From positions 20,873,456 through 20,937,455 of the forward strand of contig NC_060233.1 of the NCBI RefSeq assembly GCF_021155775.2: a DNA stretch of 64,000 nucleotides. The letters run 5' to 3'. Under the pieces are notes generated by a model. That model saw only the letters and a program-made list of their open reading frames with translations. It was not told the DNA's origin and ran no database searches. This document shows positions 45,928 to 57,419 of this stretch, in pieces (position 1 is the first letter of the stretch; every line of letters starts with the position of its first letter). This DNA is from Neodiprion pinetum. Its lineage: Eukaryota > Arthropoda > Insecta > Hymenoptera > Diprionidae. The translations under genes and the position numbers were made by a program.

Positions 45928-48900
45928 TTATATATACATACAAATGATACATTAATATAATTCAATATCAAAAAGAATTGAAAATTATAATATATATGAA
46001 TAAAATATGAATAATAAATTTATTCATCATTTTTTCCATTTAATTAATTATATATACGCAGACTATACATTATTCTGATTGAATATGAATGGAGGCAAGT
46101 GAGTAGAATAATTTGGTGATATGAAAAATAATCATTTTGAATTAATTATTTGCCTTGAATTGAAGAATTATTAATTTTGAAAAATTGAAAATATGAAATT
46201 GCATAACTTATCATATATCTATCTGTGATTTTTCTATAAACTTTTTAATAAGTTCAAATCCATTGAATAAATGTTCCAAATTATAATCCATAAAGTACAT
46301 GAAATGGCATTTTTTAATTGAATGATATTATTATCATAATTAATGTGTGAGCGAATAATGAAAAAATGTGACGGATTTTTTTTAACAATTATAGTCATTT
46401 TTGAGAAATTTAATTACTGTGAAAATTTTTTTTTTCAACATTTTCCTTTTTTTAGGGGTACAATCAAAATTATAATATATATGAATGTAATATAAATAAT
46501 AAATGTATTTGTCATTTTTTTATCAAAATAATTATATATTTATACGAATGATACATTAATATAATTGAATATAAATGGAGGCAACTGAATTAAATAATTT
46601 AATGGTATGAAAAATAATTTACCTCAATAATTAATTTTCCTGAAATTAAAGAATAAGTAGCTTTGAAAAATTGGAAATAAAAAATTGAATATTTAATTAT
46701 ATATCCATCTCTGTGTTTTCTTTAAACATTTCAATAAGTTCTGATCCATTGCATAATTGTTCCAAATTATAATCCATAAGCGACATTGAATAGCATTTTT
46801 TTAATGAATATTAATTTTATTTTGATTGATATGTGAGCAAACAATTGAAAAATATATAGAACTTTTTTAACAATGCATTTCAATTAATATGTGAACAAAT
46901 AATCAAAAAATATATAGGATTCTTTTCATAATTATATTTTTTTCTAAAAAATTTAATTATTGTAAAAACTTTTTTTGATAAAAATTCTTCTTTTTTCAAA
47001 AGTGAATTGAAAATTGTAATATATTTAGATGAAATAGATATAATAAATTTATTCATCATTTTTTCCATTCAAATAATTATATATATCTACAAATTATACA
47101 TTACCATAATTGAATATAAATGGGGGCAATGAAATTGAATAATTCAATGATATTGACAATAAATAATCCGAACTGATCTTTTTTTGTGAATTGAAGAATA
47201 ATTCATTTTCAACAATTAAAAATATAAAATTGAACAACTAATCATTCGTCCATCTGTATGTTTTCATCAAACTTTTCAGTAAGTTATAATCCATTGTGGA
47301 AATGTTCCAAATTACAATCCATAAACTACATTAAATATCATTTTTCGATTCGATACTATCTTCATTATAATTAATATGTGAGCGAAAAATTGAAAAATAT
47401 ATAGAAATTTTCTAATGATAATATTCATTTTCAAAAAATTTCATTCATGTGAAAATTTTTTTTTCAATTCCTTTTTTCTAAAAGTTAATTGGAAATTATA
47501 ATATATACAAATGTGATATACATAATGAATTTATTTATCATTTTACTTACCTAATCAATTATATATACACAAATTATACATTAATATGATCTATTATGAA
47601 TGTAGGCGAATAAATTAGATAATTTAATGATATAGAAAAAAATAATCCATATAAATCATATTTCTTAAATTATAAAATAATTAGTTTTTAAAAATTAAAA
47701 ATATAAAACTAAACAACTGATCATTTATCTGTGTGTATGTTTTCTTTACACTTTCCAATCAGTTCTAATCAATTGTATGAATGTTCTGAATGACAATGCA
47801 TAAAGAACATTGAATGGCATTTTTTGACTGAATAATGTTTATTATAATTATTATGTGAGTGAATAATTAAAAAATATATAGAATTTTTCGGATAATCATA
47901 TTGATTTTTGAAAAATTGATTTCGTGTAAAAATTTTATTTTTCCTAATTCTTCTTTTCTTGAAAGTTAATTGAAAATTATGATATATAGAAATAAGATAT
48001 AAATCGGAAATTCATTTATCATTTTCTTTATTCAATCAATCATATATACATACAAATTATACATTATTATAATTAATTATAAATGTAGGCAAATGAATTG
48101 GATAATTTAATGATAGAAAAAAAAAATACTTCAAATGAATCATATTTCTTAAATTAAAAAATTATTTATTTTTCTAAATCAAAAATATGAAATGAGTTAA
48201 CTAATCATTCATCGACCTGTATGTTCTCTTTAGATTTTTTAATGCGTTCTAATCCATTGTATAAATGTTCCAAATTACAATTTATAAGGGACAACGAATG
48301 GCATTTTTTTAATGAATGATACCCTTATTTTGATTATTATGTGAGCAAACAATTAAAAAATATGTAAAATCTTTCTAATAATGATATTTATTTTGGAAAA
48401 ATTTAATTATAGGGAATTTTTTTTTTTTCAAAATCTTTTTCTTAGAGTTTAATCAAAAATTATGATACACGTAGATAAAATATACATGATAAATTTATTT
48501 ATCATTTTTTTATCATTTAATTATTTATTTACATGCATAAAGATACAAATCATACATTAATGTAAAATGATATTAGGCGGCAATTCAATGAAATAATCTA
48601 ATGATATGAAAAATGGTAATTTGAATAGATCATTGTTCTCAAATTGAATAATACCTAATTTCTAAAGTCTAAAAATATGAAATTCAATAACTAATCATTT
48701 ATCTATCTGTATGTTTTCTATGAACTTTTCAATGAGTTCTAATCCGTTGTATAAATGTTCCAAATTGCAATCCATAAAGGACATTAAATGGCATTTTTTC
48801 AATGGATGATATTTCATTTCAATAAATATGTGAGCAAATGATTAAAAAATATATAGAAATCTCTCGATGATCATATGTATTTTTAGAAATTTTAGTTAAT

Positions 48901-50745
48901 GTAAAAAATTTTTGATTTTTAGAAATTCTTCTTTTTTCAAAAGTAAATTACAAATTATAATATATATAAATAAAACATGGATACTAAATTTATTTTCTCA
49001 TTTTTTTCATTTAATAATTTTGTATATATACAAGTTATACATTATTATAATTGAATGTAAATGGGGGAAATTGAATTGAATGAATTAATGATACTAAAAA
49101 TAATTAATTTAACTTCATCATTTTTCTTGAATTGAAGAATAATTAATGTTGAAGAATTAAAAATATGAAATTAAACAACTAATCATATAGCTATCTGTAT
49201 GTTTTCTTTAAACTTCCCAATAAGTTAAAATCTATTGTATAAATGTTCTAAATTACAATCCACAAAGTACAATAAATGGCATTACTCTAATGAATAATGT
49301 TTTTACTTTGATTAATATGTGAGCGAATAATTAGAAGATATAAACGTTTTTTTTAATAATTATATTTATTTTCAAAAAATATGTATAACGTGAAAATTTT
49401 TTTTTTTTCAATCATTCTTTTTTTAGAAGTAAATCATAAATTAAAATGTATATAAATAAAATATATGTAATGAATTAATTCATCATTTTTTCCATTCAAT
49501 TAATTGTACATATATACAAATTATACATTATTATAGTTGAATATGAATGGAGGCAATTAAATTAAATAATTTGATGATATGAAAAATAATAACTTAAACT
49601 AATTATTTTTCTTGAATTAAAGATCAATTAATTTTCAAGAATATGAAATTAAATCACTAATCATTCATCTATCTGTATGTTTTCTTTAAACTTTTCAATA
49701 AGTTATAATTCATTGTATGAATGTTCCAAATTACAGTCCATAAAGTACATTAAATGGCATTTTTTTAATGAATACTATTTTCATTATAATTCATATGTGA
49801 GCGAATAATTGAGAAATACATGAAATTTTCCTGATTATTATATTAATTTTCAAAAAATTTAATTAATGTGAAAATTTTTTTTTTCTTTAATTTCCCTCTT
49901 TTTAAAAGTTAATTAAAAATTATAATATATATAGATAAAATATCAATAATGAATTTATTTATCATTCAATTTATTTGATCAATCATATATATATACAAAT
50001 TATACAATAATATTATCGATCAGAAATGTAGGCGAATAAATTAAATGATTCAATGAAATAAAAAGAAATAATTAAAATGAATCATATTGCCTAAATTGAA
50101 AAATAATAAGATTTTGAAAATTAAAAATATGAAATAAAATAACGGATTATTCATCTGTTGTGTGTTTTCTTCAGACTTTTCAATAAGTTCTAATCCATTG
50201 TATAAATGTTACAAATTATAATCCATAAGGGACGTTGAATGGCATTTTTTCAATAAATAATACTTCTATTTTGATTGATACGTGAGCAAACGATCAAAAA
50301 ATATGTAGAATTTTTTTAATAATGATATTTTTTTTTTAAATATAATTAATGGAAATTTTTTTTTTTTTCAAAAACTGTTTTTCAGAAGTGAATTGAAAAT
50401 TATAATATACATAAATGAAATATACATATCAAATTTATTCATCATTTTTTTTCATTTAATTAATTATATATATATATATACAAATTATACATTATTGTAA
50501 TTGAATATGAATGGAGGCAATTCAATTAAATAATTTGATGATATCAAAAATAATTAATCTAAATTAATCATTATTCCTGAATTGAAGAAGAATTAATTTT
50601 ATAAAATTAAAAATATAAAATTAAATAACTAATCATTCATCTATCTGTATGTTTTCTTCAAACTTTCCAATAAGTTATAATCCGTTGTCTAAATTTTTCA
50701 AATTACTATCCATAAAGTACATTAATTAGCATTTTTTGATTTGAT
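45928..50745 (-). repeat. main satellite array, R orientation, ~10 monomers
   Basis: Longest uninterrupted stretch. The GGCATTTTTT landmark recurs near 46.31, 46.79, 47.34, 47.82, 48.30, 48.79, 49.28, 49.76, 50.24 and 50.73 kb: spacing 478-492 bp, except one of ~546 where a partial duplication is inserted near 46.87 kb. A ~110-bp core block is much better conserved than the AT-rich flanks. Confidence 0.95.
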
Positions 50746-50857
50746 ACTTTATTTGATATTTTCTAATTATTCGCTCACATATTAATCAAAGTAAAAACAT
50801 TCTTCATTAGAGTAATGCCATTTATTGTACTTTGTGGATTGTAATTATATTAATTTT
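50746..50857 (+). repeat. inverted satellite fragment (F) inside R array
   Basis: About 110 bp in F orientation (TTATTCGCTCACATATTAAT, AGAGTAATGCCATTTATTG, TGGATTGTAATT) sits between R segments. It matches the monomer variant seen at ~22620 and ~62450. Confidence 0.85.
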
Positions 50858-50982
50858 TTAAAAATTTGATCCAAGTAAAAATTTATTTTTTCAATTCTTT
50901 TTTCTTTAAAAGTTGATTAAAAATTACAATATATATAAATAAAATATAAATAATAAATTTGATCATCATTTTATTTATTTAG

Positions 50983-51272
50983 TGAAGCACATATCTAACT
51001 TTCTTGGACGTTACGGAAATAAATATGGATCCGCGAGTTTAATTATCAAGTCAAAATCAGAAGCGTGAATAAAATGTTGTGGAAAAGCTTTAATTGCGAA
51101 ATATGTGTTTCGCGTTTAAAGTCTAAAACAAGACTGTTTTTACAATAATGTTGGTTGACGCAGCAACCTTATTTTTTTGAAAGACATAAGAGGTTTATAA
51201 ACGTCTTTCGTCTATGATGACTACTAGATCATTAAAAAGGGGGCGAAACGGGTGATCTTACCCTTTGTAACA
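50983..51272 (-). repeat. 3' LTR of the third Gypsy family (boundaries inferred)
   Basis: The plus strand reads TGAAGCACAT...TTTGTAACA, so on the minus strand TGTTAC...CTTCA. It is followed on the plus strand by CTACTTCCCCCCGAGG, i.e. a purine tract on the minus strand. The left edge abuts satellite. There is no second LTR to confirm the ends. Confidence 0.55.
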
Positions 51273-51569
51273 CTACTTCCCCCCGAGGAAAAGATTCGTC
51301 CCGACTCGGGAAAGATAAAACAATTATGGAAGTGATCTAGCAGTCAGTGCTCAAAGGTGAGTTGGAGCTGTGGCTCTATAAATTTAAAGACTCCCTTTTT
51401 CACTATCTGGCATTTGCCCACAGTTCCAAGGTAAACCACAGAAAACCTTGAGCAGATAGTTGAGCGTTGAATAATTTCAAAAATTTATGTGCCTTGTTTT
51501 ATAAAGGTAAGTGTTATTAAGTGTTGTGTGGCTTCATGAATTCGAAGTTATCAGCATCGGTCCAGATCG

Positions 51570-51947
51570 ATGTCGAAAAGAAATCCAATCCTCTTCATGA
51601 AGGATTGCCCAAACGAAACAGGTTCGGGTGAAAACATCGAGGTGGGAACCGAAAATTCCAGGACCAAACAGGACAAAAAAAACAGACTCCTTTTCACAGA
51701 AAATAGAAAAATGGATGGGCTTTTTTCCAAAAAATATTCCCTCCCAAAGAAAATTCCCCCAAAACTCCCGTCAGAAGCCTCACCGTTGCCTGGCACGTTG
51801 TCGACAAAGTGCCAGCCAACTCCAACGACCGGCACGGCCGCTCCGTGCGAAGAGCGGCAGCCAACCGCGAGCCCGAAGAAAGTATTTGACCAAGACTCGA
51901 CACTGATTCGCACAATGGGATCTCAACGGTCCTTGGAGCCGCGCTGA
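51570..51947 (+). CDS. possible antisense ORF in the 3' region of the third Gypsy family
   Basis: 125 codons on the strand opposite Pol: MSKRNPILFMKDCPNE, a Lys-rich middle (TKQDKKNRLLFTENRK) and a Pro/Ser-rich end. Upstream on the same strand are CTATAAAT (51376-51383) and a consensus splice donor AAG|GTAAGT (51504-51512); downstream are AATAAA signals (52213, 52262, 52331). No homology recognised. The opposite strand also has a 120-codon frame (51551-51913), so a chance ORF is possible. Confidence 0.3.
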   Translation: MSKRNPILFMKDCPNETGSGENIEVGTENSRTKQDKKNRLLFTENRKMDGLFSKKYSLPKKIPPKLPSEASPLPGTLSTKCQPTPTTGTAAPCEERQPTASPKKVFDQDSTLIRTMGSQRSLEPR

Positions 51948-52356
51948 AATCCGGCTCCTTCTCAATAGCAACAAATGTAAGCTCTTTGAGAAGTTTATTA
52001 ATCAAAGAAATTAATTCAATTCTAATTTGAAGGATCGGAGGAAGAGCAACCCATCCTAAAATCATTCTCTCTTATTCATAGACCAACGCTTGAAGCAACA
52101 TTAGGTTCGACGCAGTAAAATCGAGCCGACCAAAACCCGACTTCGTCTCAGCGTCATCTCGCCTCGAACCTACAAAATGAAGACCAGCTACGCAAAATGT
52201 TGATTGCAAGAAAATAAATTTTTTTTCAAAAAACATAACCTCGAATAATCTTTATGTTTTTTCAATAAAGAAAATCTATTTTACTACTTATTTTTTTTAT
52301 GTCTTTTACTTAATTAAGTGTATCCCTTAATAAAGCAATTATAGGTTAACTATATG

Positions 52357-53042
52357 CTATCCGCATGTCAAGGAAGTACAAAAATCTTCAAAAACTTGAT
52401 CGGCCGTAGTTTCTGCATTTATAACCAAGACAGGAGCCGATAAAGAAGAAAAGGTTTGTTTTACTAACCAATCTTCGTGAATCTCATGAATAGTTCTGAG
52501 TAGCTCTAAAGAAATGCTCAATTCCTCCTCACGAGAACGGGAACCAACTCGACCAAACACGTTTCTGGGGAAACTCGCAAATAAACAATCAAATCTACTC
52601 TGAGCTCAGACGAGCGAATGCGAAGATCGAAATTTTTCATCAATAAATGAGATTCGAAGTCGCGAAAATTACCTAACCTTCGACAAGCTTCTACGAAACA
52701 ATTGCTACTGAATATCGATCTTTCCATCACCTTTACAGGCAATGGAGTCGTCTGAAGATGTCTATCTAACATAACCATTTGAGCGAAATGCTGAAAATAA
52801 TAGCAATAACGATCTGGGTCCTGATACATCAAATCTAAGAGATTACTTTCAGCTCCGTCTCGATATTCCTCAACAGGTTCTAAAAGTGTACAGACCTGGC
52901 AATCTGCTCAAAACCTCTTGGTAAAAGTTGTTTTTCCGCATCCGATATTTCCTTCAATAATGATCGTAAGCGGTCGAGTTTTACTCAAATGAATTCCAAA
53001 AGGCAGATTTTTCTCCCAATCGATGACCGACTGTAAAGAAGG
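52357..53042 (-). pseudogene. deoxynucleoside kinase (dNK/TK2 family) carried by a Gypsy element
   Basis: The family phosphorylates deoxynucleosides to dNMPs for the dNTP pool. Seen in order: Walker A in IIIEGNIGCGKTTFTKRF (~52960-52900), LLEPVEEYRDGAESNLLDL, MYQDPDRYCYYFQHFAQMV, MLDRHLQTT, the substrate-site VMERSIFSSNCFVEACRRLG (~52729-52670), DLIVYLRVSPETC, a LID-like GSRSREEEL, HEIHEDWLV, and an end at a stop at 52357-52359. About 210 codons, normal for the family. Lesions: one TGA after the P-loop helix (KRF) and a 1-nt deletion near 52560. There is no own ATG; the frame is the same as Pol upstream, from which three TGA codons separate it. It looks like a former C-terminal extension of Pol. 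Confidence 0.88.
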
Positions 53043-53060
53043 TCAAGTCGATCACAGTCG

Positions 53061-55552
53061 TCAAGGGTGTTCGTATAAAGATCTAACCTCAAAGGATGTT
53101 CCTGGTCTTGAAGAGACTGTTCCAGGTTGATCTTCTTCAAATGGAGCAAGACGATCCAAGTGAACCACTTTTTGACGCGAATGAGGAGATCTTCGGATTC
53201 TATAAACATCATTTATCCGGTTAACCAATAAGTGAGGGCCTTCCCAATTTCTTTGTAGCTTTGAACATCGTCCTTTCTGTCTTCGGGGTTGAAAGAACCA
53301 GACGGAATCTCCAGGATTAAATTTTGAATCTCTGGCTCGAATATCATAACGAGTTTTTAATTTATCTAAAGCCATAGAAATTCTACTCCTAGCAAAGTGA
53401 TGAATTTCTTCTAAACGTTGTTGTAATAAAAAGGCATAATCTGTTTGATGCTGTCTTTGCACAGGAACAGGGCGTTTCTCTAAATCTTATGAAAGTCGAA
53501 GATTTCTTCCAGTAAGCATGAGGGCTGGCGTCTGCTTCGTCGTCTCATGAATCGCAGATCTGTAAGATAAGAGGAAGAAAGGGATCCAGGAGTCCCAGTC
53601 TCTCTGATTCTGCTCTACGAAGGACGACAAATACTGTAGCAAGGTTCGATTCAGACGCTCTATCATGCCGTCAGATTGCGGATGCAAAGGAGTCGTACGA
53701 GTTTTCCTAACGCCTAAGATCTGAGTAACCTCTTTCATTAAGGTTGACTCAAAATTTCGGCCTTGATCAGTATGAAGTTCCAGAGGAACTCCGTGTCTAC
53801 GAATAAACTCTTTAACGAATGCCGGTGCTACAGTGGAGGCTTCTTGATTAGCGAGTGGGACCACTTCAGGCCACTTAGTGAAATAATCAGCAATAACCAA
53901 AGCACATTTATTTCCAGAATGGGTTATCGGGAGAGGTCGGAAAATGTCCATCGCTATCCTTTCAAATGGAGCTTTCACGTTGTAAATTTGAAGAGAGCTT
54001 CGTCCTTTCGCTCGAGGTCCTTTCTTTGCCGTGCAGATTCGACATCTTCGACACCAATCTTCAACGTCCATCCGGCAACGGGGCCAAAAGTAGAAGTTGT
54101 GAATTCTGCCCAGAGTTTTATTTGACGCGAAGTGTCCGCCTGCAGGAGAATCATGATAAAGAGCAAGAATCTCCGGAACTCGTGTCCTGGGAACCAAAAG
54201 TTGCCACCTGATTTCTTTCAAGTCTGCAGATTCCCCTTTTCGGTATAAAATTCCATCAATTAAAAGGATAAAGTCCCATTGAGCCCAATAAATTTCCAAA
54301 TCTGGCTCGGCTAAAGATATATCCTGCCAGTCCTGGCGAGTTTCCGCTTCTTTCCAAGACTTCACTCGAGTCAAAGTGTCGTCCTCTTGTTGCGATTCTC
54401 TCCATTCCTCCTGGTTATTTTCGAGAGAAATCTTCCGTATTGTAAGAGAGGGGTCTCGGTTTTTCTCTAGTCGTACACACTGTTTACACTCTGGCATTTC
54501 CTCGCAGGATCTTCGTGAGAGAGCATCGGCGTTTCCATGATGAATTCCTGCTCGATGCCGAATGTCAAAATCGTTCTGACCAAGCCTCTATAACCATCCA
54601 GCTACCTGACCTTCAGCAGATTTGAACGAAAGTAGCCACCTAAGACGAGCATGATCTTTACGTATCAAAAATCTCCTACTGTACAGATAATGGTGAAAGT
54701 GTACTACGGTCTTGACAACAGCTAACAGTTCTCTACGAGTGACACAATAATTCCTTTTAGTTCTACTCAAAACTCTGCTGAAATAGCTTATCACTCTCTC
54801 CCAACCTCCCTGAATTTGTGACAGAACCCCGCCTATTCCTGAAAGAGAGGCATCCTCATCTGAAATAAAAGGAAGTTTGACCTCTGGATAAGCTAAAATC
54901 GGCGAAGAAATGAGATTTTATTTTAATTTCTTGAAAGCTTTTTCGCATTCCGGGGTCCAGTCAAAAGGAATCTTGATTCCGGTCAAGTGATGGAGAGGTT
55001 TAGCTATACTAGCGAAACGTTTTAAAAATCTTCTGTAATACGTACAAAGGCCTAAAGAGCTTTGAATTTGTTCTTTATTCTTAGGTGTCGGCCAAGAAGA
55101 AACCTTCTCGATTTTGGTTGGGTCGGTCTTCACACCTTGTGCTGAGACGATATGTCCGAGGAAGCCTACTTCTTTTTGGAACAGATGGCATTTTTTCGGG
55201 CTCATTTTCAGGCCTGCTTGCTTCAGCCTAGTTAAAACTTGTCTGAGATTTTGAACTTCTTCTTCAAAGTTCTTGCCAAAAACGATTATATCGTCTAAAC
55301 AAACGAGGCATATTTTGCCAGTGAGCCCATGGAGAACAGCCTCCATCATTCGTTCAAAGGTAGCCGGGGCATTACTTAAACCAAACGGCATAACCTTGAA
55401 CTGCCATAATCCTTTCAAACCCGTAACAAAAGTTGTTTTTTCGTTATCTAGAGGATCCATTTCGACCTGCCAGTATCCGCTCTGAAGATCCATGGTGCTG
55501 AACCAAGTTGCACCAGCTATCAGGTCGAGTGTCTCGTCGACTCTCGGTAGAG
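53061..55552 (-). pseudogene. Pol of the third Gypsy family: RT (most), RNase H, integrase
   Basis: One frame with stops at 54918, 54588, 53487 and 53061. RT: MDLQSGYWQVEMD, MPFGLSNAPATFERMM, CLDDI in place of the usual YLDD, VGFLGHIVSAQGV. RNase H: SYFSRVLSRTKRNYCVTRRE, then IRHRAGIHHGNADALSRR. Integrase: LYHDSPAGGHF, CRRCRICTAKKG (HHCC complete), AMDIFRPLP, LHTDQGRNFES, SDGMIERLNRTL (D-D-E kept), and the C-terminal NWEGPHLLVNRINDVYRIRR. The kinase follows in the same frame. Confidence 0.9.
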
Positions 55553-55601
55553 GGTAAGAATCTTTGATGACGACAATTTATCTTGACCTTGATGACTTGT
55601 T

Positions 55602-56066
55602 GATCAATGTATTCTTGGATATGAAGGTCACAACTCAAAACACTTTTTTATAGTGTTAACGTTTCAGTCATGATGGGGGCCCTCCTCAGAACCAATTTAC
55701 TTAAACATCTGTCACGGACAAAAATAATAAAATAATGTACAACTCGGTTTTAACAAAATTAAACATAGTGGTTTAGATAATAAGCAAGGATGTTCATGCA
55801 GATGTAAATGAGAGGAATTACCCAGTGTGGGATGACACTTTCAATTACATCGAATAATTGGTAATTAAAGAAATAATAGAAACAATAAAAAACAAAAACC
55901 GAAACACACTGCGATCGCGATACGTAGTTTCCAAGACTTCATACTTGTTGTTAATTTGATAAAATAAAATAAAACACACAGCCGTTATAGGTTTAAATCA
56001 AGAGCACATTTGCATATGTGGAACGTCCAGTGTGTAGTGGGGGGGAGATCGATATCGATAGTTATC
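55602..56066 (-). repeat. Penelope pseudo-LTR (3' side)
   Basis: Inverted copy of 57420-57883. The minus strand contains CTGAGGA (55683-55689) and GAAAC (55661-55665), hammerhead-like core elements, but the helix between them is disrupted here. Confidence 0.88.
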
Positions 56067-56155
56067 AGAGCAAACATAGAGTCAACGGGTTAAAAGGAAA
56101 CCAAAATTTTGTTGAGAAGGTAAAATCGAGAGCAAGCTCAGTCGGTAATAGATAA

Positions 56156-57373
56156 TTACAATGGTCGTATCACAGAGGTGTGAATATTACTCAGATGTTC
56201 GATGTCTTGTCTTCGGTTGACAAAATTGGGATGTGCAACAATATTGCACATTTCTAACAATAGCCTATTATAATACAATGGTTCAACGTCAATAATGCTG
56301 GCTTGAGAATAATTGAAAGAGTGGTCGAAATCGATGGCATGTCTCGTCAGTGCAGTACAATTATCCTCGTGTTCATGGATATTGCGTTTATGCTCGGTTT
56401 TCCTGGTGTGTAGTTGCCTACTTGATTGGCCTATGTAGGACATGTTGCATTGGATGCAGGGAATTTTGAAAACTACACCAGAGCGCATACCCGGGGGTAA
56501 GGGGTCCTGACCCGAATCAAACATCGAGGATAGATCATGTGCACATTTACCCACAAATTGAATTTTGTACTTAAAGAATGTTCTGTTGAGTGACTCAAAC
56601 AACCCCACGACGTATGGGATGGAAATATGGTTTTTTTGATTAGCTTGTGCAGCAGATGCATCAATATTATTGTTGGAGCTAGTCGATGACAAGATGGAAT
56701 CGTATTTGAACTGTATATGCTTGTTGAGCAGACGAGGTGGATAGTCGTTTTTACTTAGTACCTGCTGAATCAAAGACATATTTTTGTTATAAAATTCCAT
56801 ACTTGAGAGTCGAATTGCTCTGTCAACCAAGCAATGAATCGTTCCAATTTTGTAAGATCTGGGATGGTGAGAATGGAAATTTAAATACCTCTGTGACCAA
56901 GTAGCCTTATGAAACCAATCTGTTTTGATGAGCTGGTTATTATTGATGATCAAGACATCTAAAAAGGTAATTCGATGATTAAACTCTATTCCAGAGGTAA
57001 AATGTAATCTCGGATGGAATTGGTTGACGGCAGATAGCATTTCTGCAACTTTATCCGAAGGGTCAGCTGTGATTATGTCATCTACATATCTGAAATCGAA
57101 TAAAGCCTTGAAGCCCAGTTTGTTGAGACAATATTGTTCAAGATCATCCAAAACCAAATCCGACAAAATTGGAGAGAGCGGTGAGCCCATCGGTAAACCA
57201 TAAGTTTGAGCATATATGTTCTGATTAAATTTAAATATCGCAGCCTCAAAACATATGTGTAATGCTTTTATGAGTTCATTAAGTGGGACAGGAATTTTGT
57301 CCACCAACTGATGCCAACGCTGTTTCACCGCGTTGATTGCAAGATCTTGTAGAACATTTGTAAACAATGACAC
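56156..57373 (-). CDS. Penelope-like reverse transcriptase / GIY-YIG endonuclease (5' truncated)
   Basis: 405 codons open to a stop at 56156. Reading further back, the frame gives HHVLVSLDVVSLFTNV, so RT begins upstream of the first Met and is cut at ~57420 by the inverted pseudo-LTR. RT motifs: GLPMGSPLSPILSDLVLDDL and YVDDI near 57085. The C-terminal GIY-YIG domain is IPCIQCNMSYIGQSSRQL followed by HTRKTEHKRNIHEH. Typical full proteins of this group are nearly twice as long. The retained part has no stop or frameshift, so this is a recent insertion. Confidence 0.92.
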   Translation of the reverse strand: MSLFTNVLQDLAINAVKQRWHQLVDKIPVPLNELIKALHICFEAAIFKFNQNIYAQTYGLPMGSPLSPILSDLVLDDLEQYCLNKLGFKALFDFRYVDDIITADPSDKVAEMLSAVNQFHPRLHFTSGIEFNHRITFLDVLIINNNQLIKTDWFHKATWSQRYLNFHSHHPRSYKIGTIHCLVDRAIRLSSMEFYNKNMSLIQQVLSKNDYPPRLLNKHIQFKYDSILSSTSSNNNIDASAAQANQKNHISIPYVVGLFESLNRTFFKYKIQFVGKCAHDLSSMFDSGQDPLPPGMRSGVVFKIPCIQCNMSYIGQSSRQLHTRKTEHKRNIHEHEDNCTALTRHAIDFDHSFNYSQASIIDVEPLYYNRLLLEMCNIVAHPNFVNRRQDIEHLSNIHTSVIRPL

Positions 57374-57419
57374 AACATCCAGCGAAACTAATACATGGTG
57401 AGGTGGGAGACTTTCGATC

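Noticed and set aside
45928..50745. Regular repeats as a CRISPR-like array
   Set aside because: Units are ~485 bp, diverged, AT-rich and without unique spacers; the context is eukaryotic satellite.
50983..51272. LTR as the 5' LTR of a plus-strand element
   Set aside because: Pol and kinase are on the minus strand and the purine tract next to the LTR fits a 3' LTR in minus orientation; no TGG-type PBS follows on the plus strand.
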